The notes under the pieces: generated by a model | Databases searched by the model: none | Seen by the model: the letters and a program-made list of their open reading frames with translations, nothing else | What the model was told of the DNA's origin: nothing | NCBI GenBank assembly: GCA_016934125.1 | Contig: JAFGTL010000137.1 | Coordinates: forward strand, 1 to 19,320 | DNA: 19,320 nucleotides | Source of the DNA: Candidatus Hydrogenedentota bacterium | Lineage (GTDB): Bacteria; Hydrogenedentota; Hydrogenedentia; Hydrogenedentales; SLHB01 | Reading direction: 5' to 3' | In this document: positions 7,535 through 13,958 of the stretch, piece by piece | How positions within the stretch are numbered: the stretch's first letter is position 1 | How the letters are laid out: the number at the start of each line of letters is the position of its first letter | Position numbers and translations under genes: made by a program

Positions 7535-8449
7535 ATGGGCGGCGTGCCCCTTGCCGTATTGTCTGCGGTCGTGCCGGTGTTCCTGGTGGCGGGCACGGGC
7601 TACCTGGCCGGCCGCAAACTCCCCCTGGACGTGCGGACGCTCTCCTCGCTCAACATCTATCTCTTCATCCCGGCGCTGATCTTCGCGAACCTGTCGAAGA
7701 GCGCCATCGAATGGGCCCTGTTCGCCCGGTGCGCCCTCGGCGTGTTCTTCATGACCATGGCCATGATCGCGATCCTGACGGCCCTCGCGCGCGCCCGCCG
7801 AATGGCGCAGGAGGACCGCAGCGCCTTCCTCATGACGCTCTTTCCCAACCTCGGCAACTTCGGCCTGCCGGTCGTCCGCTTCGCCTTCGGGGAAGAAGCC
7901 CTCGCCCTGGCCCTCGTCATCCTCGTGTGCGGCAGCCTCCTCCAGAACAGCATCGGCGTCTACTTCGCCCAGCGGCACCGGCACGGCGTGCTTGATGCCG
8001 CCAAGCGCGTATTCCGGTTCCCCATGATCTACGCCTTCGCCCTGGCCCTGGTGTTCCAGCGCACCGGCTGGGAAGTGCCCGAGGCGGCGTTCCGCGCCAT
8101 CCGGCTCGTGGCGGACGCGGCCATTCCCGTGCAGCTCATCATCCTGGGCGTCAAACTGGCCGAGACGCGCCTCGAGAAGGGGGCCGACGTATTCCTCGCC
8201 GTCGGAACCCGCCTCTGCGTCGGGCCGCTGGTGGCCTGGGGCGTCGTGGCCGCGGTGGGCCTGAGCGGCATATCGGGAAAGGTATTCATCCTACAGATGA
8301 GCACGCCCGTAGCCGTCGCCATGGCGGTGTATGGCGTTCAATTCAACGTGAAACCCACGTTCCTCGCCAGCGTCGTGTCGTGGTCGTTCCTGCTGAGCCT
8401 TGTCACCGTGTCCGCGGTGTTGTGGATCCTGTATGCCCTGCCCTCCTGA
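7535..8449 (+). CDS. AEC (auxin efflux carrier) family transporter
   Basis: This 304-residue protein is almost wholly hydrophobic, with about 8-10 predicted membrane segments in two halves. It has AEC-family features: an N-terminal GTGYLAGRK, SLNIYLFIPALIF in the second helix region, NLGNFGLPVVRFAFG in the middle, and a C-terminal STPVAVAMAVYGVQF. Bacterial members include malate or other carboxylate and amino-acid-related carriers, so the substrate cannot be told here. The start is 2 bp after the diguanylate cyclase stop and lacks a clear ribosome site, which suggests coupling to the upstream gene. It ends before a pair of hairpins and a convergent gene. Confidence 0.87.
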   Translation: MGGVPLAVLSAVVPVFLVAGTGYLAGRKLPLDVRTLSSLNIYLFIPALIFANLSKSAIEWALFARCALGVFFMTMAMIAILTALARARRMAQEDRSAFLMTLFPNLGNFGLPVVRFAFGEEALALALVILVCGSLLQNSIGVYFAQRHRHGVLDAAKRVFRFPMIYAFALALVFQRTGWEVPEAAFRAIRLVADAAIPVQLIILGVKLAETRLEKGADVFLAVGTRLCVGPLVAWGVVAAVGLSGISGKVFILQMSTPVAVAMAVYGVQFNVKPTFLASVVSWSFLLSLVTVSAVLWILYALPS

Positions 8450-8463
8450 TCCAGCGGCCAGGG

Positions 8464-8485
8464 TGTGTCGCCGGCCAGCGACACA
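8464..8485. terminator. Hairpin after the AEC transporter
   Basis: TGTGTCG (8464-8470) and CGACACA (8479-8485) form a 7-bp stem with an 8-nt loop, 14 nt after the transporter stop. No T-run follows on the + strand. It is a possible transcription stop for the + strand operon, with limited support. Confidence 0.35.
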
Positions 8486-8492
8486 AAGAAGT

Positions 8493-8518
8493 GGCCCCGC
8501 GCCTCCGCACGCGGGGCC
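8493..8518 (-). terminator. Intrinsic-type terminator for the PEP-CTERM gene
   Basis: GGCCCCGCG (8493-8501) and CGCGGGGCC (8510-8518) form a perfect 9-bp stem with an 8-nt loop. Read on the - strand it is followed by the T-rich ACTTCTTTGT. It starts 28 nt after the stop of the - strand gene. It may also stop + strand transcription. Confidence 0.55.
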
Positions 8519-8545
8519 CAATGCAACCCTATCGAACCGCAGCCC

Positions 8546-9340
8546 TTAGTCGCTTGAGCGTTTCCGTCTGACCACGGCCAGTCCCAGCAGCCCGGCCCCC
8601 AGGAGCGTCAGCGTGGCCGGTTCCGGGACGACGGTTTCGGTGCTGGTGAGCAGCGCCCATTCCTCGAATCCGCCGGTGTTGCGGTAGTTGTGGCCGAACG
8701 CCGAGTACACGTACACGTAGTCGAAGTCGTAGCCACCGGAATACGCCTCGAACAGGCCGGCGGGGATGTAGGCGAACATGTCGCCGCCGCCGCTGCCGCT
8801 TCCCTGCAGGTAGTTCAGCCGGATCCAGTTGTCTTGCGTGGCCGTGTCGAGCCGGTATACGAGCGAAGCGTCCACCAGGTCGAGTACACCGTCGCTGTCG
8901 AAGGAGGTCACGCTCTGGTTGGGCGTGTCGGACAGGAAGATCTGAATCTCGTCCAACGACAGATAGGCTTCTCTAGCCGACTGGTTGATGTCCAGCAGGA
9001 ACTGGTAATACACGGTTCCGTCATCGAAGGTGTAGGTCGGCACTTGGCTCAGCGTGATTTCGTGGTTGTGCTGGTTGGACGGCCCGACGTCGAACACGTT
9101 GTTGTGGGTCGTGTTGTACGCCGACGTCTCATCCCGGTTGCTCAGAATCTGCACAAACGAGTGAATCACGCCGCTCCCCGTCGGATGCTGCGATGTCTGC
9201 TGGAAGAACGCGCCGCTCACCCAGCCCGCGTCTCCCGGGTTCGTCAACTCCAGCGTAGCGTCCGCAGCCGCCGGCAAGGCGGGACACAGCGCCAACGCAA
9301 GAGCGATTATGCGAATACTGACTCGGAACGTTCGGTTCAT
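8546..9340 (-). CDS. PEP-CTERM sorting-domain surface protein
   Basis: The protein has 264-265 residues. Two adjacent ATGs exist (9343 and 9340). The AGGAGG site at 9348-9353 is 4 nt from the first and 7 nt from the second, so 9340 is preferred. A Sec signal peptide (hydrophobic IIALALALCPALPAAA, cleavage near residue 27) leads to a secreted beta-rich body. The body includes GSGVIHSFVQI, YYQFLLDINQ and YLSLDEIQIF, a pattern seen in a recurring class of PEP-CTERM proteins of unknown role. The C-terminus has the sorting signal VPEP at about 239-242, a hydrophobic helix (LLGAGLLGLAVV) and basic RRKR. Such proteins are processed by an exosortase and go to the cell surface or extracellular matrix. 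No exosortase is in the window. Confidence 0.88.
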   Translation of the reverse strand: MNRTFRVSIRIIALALALCPALPAAADATLELTNPGDAGWVSGAFFQQTSQHPTGSGVIHSFVQILSNRDETSAYNTTHNNVFDVGPSNQHNHEITLSQVPTYTFDDGTVYYQFLLDINQSAREAYLSLDEIQIFLSDTPNQSVTSFDSDGVLDLVDASLVYRLDTATQDNWIRLNYLQGSGSGGGDMFAYIPAGLFEAYSGGYDFDYVYVYSAFGHNYRNTGGFEEWALLTSTETVVPEPATLTLLGAGLLGLAVVRRKRSSD

Positions 9341-9343
9341 CAT

Positions 9344-9804
9344 GCGGCCTCCTGGATCGTTTACCTAGCGTGCAACAACAAGACAGCAAGAACCATTCCA
9401 GCTCACGTCGCCGGTGCCGCTCCGACAGGAGAGAGGCGCCGAGTCCCATGAGAGCGAAACACGAAGCAGTCCTCGTACCTGCTCTAACATACGCTCAGTG
9501 ATGGACTTGCGACTCCTCATCCCTTGACGTTCGCGTGGGCTGTGTCCAGAGGCCGCCACTCAACCCGAACCGAATCCAGGATCAAACGTGTTTCAGATTA
9601 GACAAACTGAGAACCAAAAGCCGAAGGGTTTGTCACGAATGACAACTTTTTGTGCGCTCGCCGGGCCGGGCCTGTTCAACAAACAAGTTGCGTTCCCCGC
9701 GACGATGTGATAGCGTTTCAAGCGGAGTAGTGTGCGCATTCAGCCACCACGAAACCAGAGCCGGGCCGAAACGCAGTCGCCCGGAGGTAGAAGGAGAACG
9801 CCCG
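9344..9804. other. Divergent intergenic region between the PEP-CTERM and glycyl radical enzyme genes
   Basis: These 461 bases have no convincing gene and are less GC-rich than their surroundings, especially 9540-9720. They must hold the 5' ends of both divergent transcripts. I find no strong -35/-10 pair for either. Notable content is the palindrome at 9630-9645 and related GACAAA/TTTGTC elements at 9601-9646. The ribosome site AAGGAG (9791-9796) serves the right-hand gene. Confidence 0.5.
9630..9645. promoter_or_regulatory. Operator-like palindrome upstream of the glycyl radical enzyme
   Basis: TTGTCA (9630-9635), CGAA, TGACAA (9640-9645) is a perfect 6-bp inverted repeat. A further GACAAAC at 9601-9607 is the exact complement of GTTTGTC at 9628-9634. 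Three related half-sites within 45 bp look like a regulator binding region. The stem is too AT-rich to be a good terminator. The regulator is unknown. Confidence 0.4.
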
Positions 9805-12696
9805 TTGGAACGGCGCGAGTTCATCAAGACGGCATCGGGGATGGTGGCCCTCGGGGGCGGACTCTTCCTTTCCGGGCCCGGCCATGATGCCGCTGCCCAC
9901 GTTGCTGAACAGGAACCGGGGCGTCAATGGAGCTGCGTGTGGCCTCCCCAAGGCCCGAAACGGCTGTCGGATACGACACATGCACTGGCGCGCCGGGCGA
10001 TCGGTGGCGAGCATGGCCGTTCGATGGTAAAGGCGGACTTTGAACTGGACGCGGCCCGGTGCGCCGGCCTCTCCCCCGATATGCGGTATGCGGAGGCCTG
10101 CAAGCTGGTGGCCCGGAACGCGCCGTTGCGCGTGCTGCCGGGTGAGCGCGTGGTGGGTTCGGCCACGCTGATCGAGGCCCCCGCCCACCGGACGCCGGTG
10201 GCGGGCGTGAGCAGCATCAGCCACACCACCATCGGGTTCGACCGCGTGTTGAAGACGGGATACAGAGAACTGCGCCGGCGCGTGACGGAGCGGTTGGCGC
10301 GGGGCGGCTTCGATGAACACGCGGGGCGTGACACCACCGCCCCGGGCCGGGGAGACACCGGGACGGGCGGCCGGGCGTATGCGGCGAGCCCCACGGCCGG
10401 ATACTGGGCCGAGGCGCGGCCGCTGCCCGAATACTGCACGCCCCCGTTGACGGTGGAATGCTGGGCCAAGCTGGACTCGGCGAATCAGTTCAACGTCCTC
10501 GTGCTCAACCGGAACAAGGATTGCCGTTTCCATTGGGAACTCTACTCGAGCCAGGGCACCGGATGCTTCAGCGCCTATCTGCCCGGCTATCTGCCGGCCG
10601 ACATCAAGTCGGATCGGGCCATCACGGACGGTAGGTGGCACTACCTCGCCATGGTGCTCGACGCGTCGGCGGTGAGACTCTACGTCGACGGCGAGGAGGC
10701 GGCCCATGCGGCGGTGGAATCCACCGGGCAATTGGCCGAGGCCGGCGGCGCATTCTACGTAGGCGGATACCCGCCGCAGTCCATCGGGTGCGCCGGTATG
10801 ATTGACGAGATCCGCGTATCGAGCCAGGCGCGGCGCATCGCGGGTGTGCCAACCGGCCCCCTGGAGGCGGACGCCGCCACGATCGGGCTGTGGCGCATCG
10901 GCAAGGAAGACGGGCAGACCGTGCTGGCGGACTCGTCGCCCAACGGCAACCACGCCAGGCCCATCGTGTCGCAGGGAGGAGCCGACTTCCTCCGCGCGAT
11001 GCTCGGCTGTCTCGACGCCGCGGACATCTGGCACCGGCGGTACATGGCCCTGCTCGATGAACGCATGGCCGGCTCGGCAGGCGAAGAGCGGGACACCTAC
11101 CTCCGCGTCCGGGAAACGCTGCGCAACGTGCCCGAGAATCCCGCGACCACCTTCGCGGAGGCCGTGCAATCCTTGTGGTTCATGTACGCGTTCCAGCGGC
11201 TTATGGGGAACTGGTCGGGCATCGGCCGGATCGACGAGATGCTCGGGCCGTATCTCGAGCGCGATCTTGCCGCGGCCCGTATCACGCTGGATGAGGCCCG
11301 GGAACTCCTGGCCCATTTCTGGATCAAGGGCTGCGAGTGGATCGGCGCCTTCGATACGCGCGGATCGGGCGATGCCCAACACTACCAGAACATCGTGTTG
11401 AGCGGCATCGACGCCCGCGGAAACGACGTGACGAACGCCGTGACCTACCTCGTGCTCGACGTAGTCGAGGAACTCCACATCAGCGACTTCCCCATCGCCG
11501 TCCGGCTCAATTCGAACACCCCCAAGAAGCTGCTTCGCCGCATCGCCGAGGTTCAGCGGCTCGGCGGGGGTATCGTGGCGTTGTACAACGAGGAGGTCGC
11601 CATCGACGGACTCGTCCGCTTCGGCTATCCGCTCGAAGAGGCCCGGTGCTTCGCCAACGACGGGTGCTGGGAAGTGCTGATTCCCGGGAAGACGGCCTTC
11701 TCCTACGGCCCGTTCGATGCGCTCGCCCTGCTTCACGACACGCTCGGCCTGCATGCTGTCGAGCAGCCCCCGCCCGCGTACGCCGATTTCGAAGCGCTGT
11801 ATGCCGCCTTCCTCGGCCGGCTTGCCGGCCGGATCGAGGCCCACCACCGCCACGCGGATGCCCGGTGGCGGAACGCCGTGCCCGCGCCGCTGCTCTCGCT
11901 GCTCGTCGACGACTGCATCGAATCCGCCCGCGGATACAACGACATGGGCGCCCACTACAGCGTGTTCGCGCCCCATGCCGGCGGGTTGGCCAACGTGGCC
12001 AACAGCCTGCTCGTGATCCGGAGGCTCGTGTTCGAGGAGAAGTATCTGACGCTCGCCGAACTCGTCGACGTCCTGCGCGCGGACTGGCAGGGACACGAGC
12101 ATTTGCGCCAGCTCGTGCTGAACCGGTTCGACTCCTACGGCAACGACTGCGACGAGCCCGACGCCATGATGGCGCGGGTGTTCAATGACTATGCGGACGT
12201 GGTGGCGCGGCTGCCGGAGCGGGCGGGCGTGCTGCGGCCGGCCGGCATCAGCACGTTCGGCCGGGAGATCGAGTGGCGGCACGGCCGGAAAGCCTCGCCC
12301 GACGGGCACCGCGAAGGCGAGATCCTGGCGACCAACTGCTCGCCGTCACCCGGCACGGACAGAAACGGGCCCACGGCGGTGCTCAAGTCATACTGCAAGT
12401 TGGACTTCACGCGGACGCCCAACGGCGCGACGGTGGAACTCAAGATCCACCCGTCCAGTGTCGAAGGCGACCGCGGCGTAGACGCGCTGGTGGGCCTGAT
12501 GCGCGGCTTCGTGAAGCTCGGCGGCATGTTCATGCACGTCGATGTCGTGGATTCGGCCATGCTCGTCGACGCCCAGCGGCATCCCGAGAAGTATCCGAAC
12601 CTGTCGGTGCGCGTGGCCGGGTGGTCGGCCCGGTTTGCCACCCTCAACCGGGAGTGGCAGGACATGATCATCGGGCGGACGCAGCAGTTCGCGTGA
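9805..12696 (+). CDS. Glycyl radical enzyme (PFL superfamily) with Tat-like signal and an internal LamG domain
   Basis: The TTG at 9805 is chosen because AAGGAG (9791-9796) lies 8 nt upstream and translation then opens with a twin-arginine motif (ERREFIK, residues 2-8). A hydrophobic stretch and an AAA cleavage-like site near 29-31 follow. The protein has 963 residues. Glycyl-radical N-terminal sequence (about 60-180) includes a gatekeeping LPGERVVGS and His140 in a SHTT motif. A LamG/concanavalin-like domain occupies about 190-392 (PPLTVECWAKL, DGRWHYLAMV, RLYVDGEEA). The glycyl-radical fold resumes at FLRAMLGCLDAADIW and carries the thiyl Cys621-x-Glu623 (NDGCWE). It ends with the radical loop VRVAGWS, Gly939 being 24 residues from the C-terminus. 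Cys-x-Glu resembles dehydratase/lyase-type members rather than the Cys-Cys of true pyruvate formate-lyase. The substrate is unknown and no activase is nearby. The Tat signal and LamG are very unusual for this oxygen-sensitive family. Superfamily confidence is high; location and reaction are inference. Confidence 0.85.
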   Translation: MERREFIKTASGMVALGGGLFLSGPGHDAAAHVAEQEPGRQWSCVWPPQGPKRLSDTTHALARRAIGGEHGRSMVKADFELDAARCAGLSPDMRYAEACKLVARNAPLRVLPGERVVGSATLIEAPAHRTPVAGVSSISHTTIGFDRVLKTGYRELRRRVTERLARGGFDEHAGRDTTAPGRGDTGTGGRAYAASPTAGYWAEARPLPEYCTPPLTVECWAKLDSANQFNVLVLNRNKDCRFHWELYSSQGTGCFSAYLPGYLPADIKSDRAITDGRWHYLAMVLDASAVRLYVDGEEAAHAAVESTGQLAEAGGAFYVGGYPPQSIGCAGMIDEIRVSSQARRIAGVPTGPLEADAATIGLWRIGKEDGQTVLADSSPNGNHARPIVSQGGADFLRAMLGCLDAADIWHRRYMALLDERMAGSAGEERDTYLRVRETLRNVPENPATTFAEAVQSLWFMYAFQRLMGNWSGIGRIDEMLGPYLERDLAAARITLDEARELLAHFWIKGCEWIGAFDTRGSGDAQHYQNIVLSGIDARGNDVTNAVTYLVLDVVEELHISDFPIAVRLNSNTPKKLLRRIAEVQRLGGGIVALYNEEVAIDGLVRFGYPLEEARCFANDGCWEVLIPGKTAFSYGPFDALALLHDTLGLHAVEQPPPAYADFEALYAAFLGRLAGRIEAHHRHADARWRNAVPAPLLSLLVDDCIESARGYNDMGAHYSVFAPHAGGLANVANSLLVIRRLVFEEKYLTLAELVDVLRADWQGHEHLRQLVLNRFDSYGNDCDEPDAMMARVFNDYADVVARLPERAGVLRPAGISTFGREIEWRHGRKASPDGHREGEILATNCSPSPGTDRNGPTAVLKSYCKLDFTRTPNGATVELKIHPSSVEGDRGVDALVGLMRGFVKLGGMFMHVDVVDSAMLVDAQRHPEKYPNLSVRVAGWSARFATLNREWQDMIIGRTQQFA

Positions 12697-12722
12697 GAGC
12701 CGCTTCCCCGTATCCCCGAAAC

Positions 12723-12768
12723 GAGCGCACGCGGCGCTCTGGCCGCGTGGCCCTGCCTTTCGCGGCAG
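12723..12768 (+). other. Overlapping hairpins between the glycyl radical enzyme and manC
   Basis: GAGCGC/GCGCTC (12723-12728, 12734-12739) and ACGCGG/CCGCGT (12729-12734, 12743-12748) are mutually exclusive stems. CTGCC/GGCAG (12753-12757, 12764-12768) follows. There is no T-run. They could be a terminator remnant, an attenuator-like leader of manC, or chance in GC-rich DNA. Confidence 0.3.
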
Positions 12769-12799
12769 CAGGACATAACCCATGTCAGGAGGACGCTGC

Positions 12800-13927
12800 A
12801 TGATTCCGAGCCAAGAAAGGACGCGAATCGCCGTCATCATGGCCGGCGGGGCCGGAGAACGGTTCTGGCCGTTGTCGCGCAAGCTCCGGCCCAAACAACT
12901 GCTTCGGCTGACCGACGCGTCGCAGAGCATGCTGGCGGAAGCGGTAACCCGGCTGAGCCTGCTGATCGCCCCGGAACGCGTGTACATCGTGACGGGCCGC
13001 CACCTCGTCGAGCCCATTCGCGACGCCGAGGTAGGCGTGCCGCCGCAAAACGTCATCGCGGAGCCCTGCAAACGAAACACGTCCGGGGCGCTCGTGTATG
13101 CCGCCGCCCACGCACTGGCCACGCACGGCGGCGATGGATCCGCGCTCACCATGGCGGTCACGACGGCCGATCACCTCATCGGAGCGCCGGAGCGGTTCCG
13201 GGATACCCTCGACACGGCCCTCGATGCGGCCGAACAGGAAGACGCGCTCGTGACGCTGGGTGTGGTGCCTTCGCGTCCGGAAACGGGTTACGGATACATC
13301 CAGGTGGCGCGGGACTCCGCCCCGCTGCCGGCGAGCCGCGACGGCATTCCCGTATACCGGGTGTCGGCATTCCACGAGAAACCCAACCGCGAGCGGGCGG
13401 AGGATTTCATTGCAGGCGGCAACTACTACTGGAACAGCGGCATGTTCTTCTGGACAATCTCCGCGTTCCTGACGCAACTCGACGCCGCACGGCCGGAGTT
13501 GGCGCGCGCCGCCCTCGATATGGCCGCCGCCATGCGCGCAGGCCAAACCGATCGGATCGAGTCCATCTTCGAGTCCGTCGAGAACATCTCCATCGACTAC
13601 GCCCTCATGGAGCACGCCCGCAATGTGCTGGTGGTTCGGGCGGACTTCCCCTGGGATGACGTCGGGGCGTGGCCGGCCCTGGATCGCACCTATCCCCACG
13701 ACGAGCACGGGAACGTGGTGGTGGGCAAGCCGATTCTGTCCGATGCGGAGAACTGCATCGTCTACAACGAGCCCGGCGCCGATGCCATGGCCGTGAGCGT
13801 GATCGGCGTCGAGGACCTCGTGGTCGTCGTCACGCAGGACGCCGTGCTGGTAGTGCCCAAAGAGCGCGCCCAGGACGTGCGCCATGCCGTCGAGGAACTC
13901 AAGCGGCGGAACAGCCCGCAGGTATAA
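12800..13927 (+). CDS. manC: Mannose-1-phosphate guanylyltransferase (GDP-mannose pyrophosphorylase)
   Basis: The ATG at 12800 is preferred over the ATG at 12782, because AGGAGG (12787-12792) lies exactly 7 nt before it. The protein has 375 residues. The nucleotidyltransferase signature AGGAGERFWPLSR...PKQ is at residues 15-33. It is followed by EPCKRNTSGA (88-97), the ADH of TTADHLI (123-125), ETGYGYIQ (161-168), FHEKP (191-195), WNSGMFFW (211-218) and DYALME (266-271). It makes GDP-mannose from mannose-1-phosphate and GTP in the cytoplasm, for glycan and exopolysaccharide synthesis. The length fits the single-domain form without the fused phosphomannose isomerase found in longer ManC/AlgA proteins. 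Small deviations from the usual PADH and RNTAPA motifs are noted but look harmless. It lies 103 bp after the glycyl radical enzyme and converges on the mannosidase. Confidence 0.92.
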   Translation: MIPSQERTRIAVIMAGGAGERFWPLSRKLRPKQLLRLTDASQSMLAEAVTRLSLLIAPERVYIVTGRHLVEPIRDAEVGVPPQNVIAEPCKRNTSGALVYAAAHALATHGGDGSALTMAVTTADHLIGAPERFRDTLDTALDAAEQEDALVTLGVVPSRPETGYGYIQVARDSAPLPASRDGIPVYRVSAFHEKPNRERAEDFIAGGNYYWNSGMFFWTISAFLTQLDAARPELARAALDMAAAMRAGQTDRIESIFESVENISIDYALMEHARNVLVVRADFPWDDVGAWPALDRTYPHDEHGNVVVGKPILSDAENCIVYNEPGADAMAVSVIGVEDLVVVVTQDAVLVVPKERAQDVRHAVEELKRRNSPQV

Positions 13928-13928
13928 G

Positions 13929-13956
13929 CGCGCCCGGCCAGGCTGGCCGCAGCGCG
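13929..13956. terminator. Bidirectional hairpin between manC and the mannosidase gene
   Basis: CGCGC (13929-13933) and CGGCCA (13935-13940) pair with TGGCCG (13944-13949) and GCGCG (13952-13956), giving an 11-bp stem with a small internal loop and a 3-nt loop. It fills almost the whole 31-bp gap between two convergent stops. There is no T-run on either side, but its position fits a shared terminator. Confidence 0.5.
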
Positions 13957-13958
13957 AT

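Noticed and set aside
9365..9559. 64-residue - strand open frame in the divergent spacer
   Set aside because: It has no ribosome site or recognisable motif, and it overlaps the expected promoter region of the PEP-CTERM gene.
9688..9716. TTGCGT-17 nt-TAGCGT as a promoter for the glycyl radical enzyme
   Set aside because: The -10 part matches only about 3 of 6 positions, which is not better than chance in this spacer.
9652..9804. N-terminal extension of the glycyl radical enzyme to 9652
   Set aside because: It would bury the twin-arginine motif about 50 residues in. The TTG at 9805 has a correctly spaced AAGGAG, and the upstream segment has no family-like sequence.
9718..12309. 863-residue open frame on the - strand opposite the glycyl radical enzyme
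   Set aside because: The opposite strand encodes a protein with clear catalytic motifs. The antisense frame is rich in Arg, Gly, His and Val with no recognisable domain, a usual by-product of GC-rich codon use.
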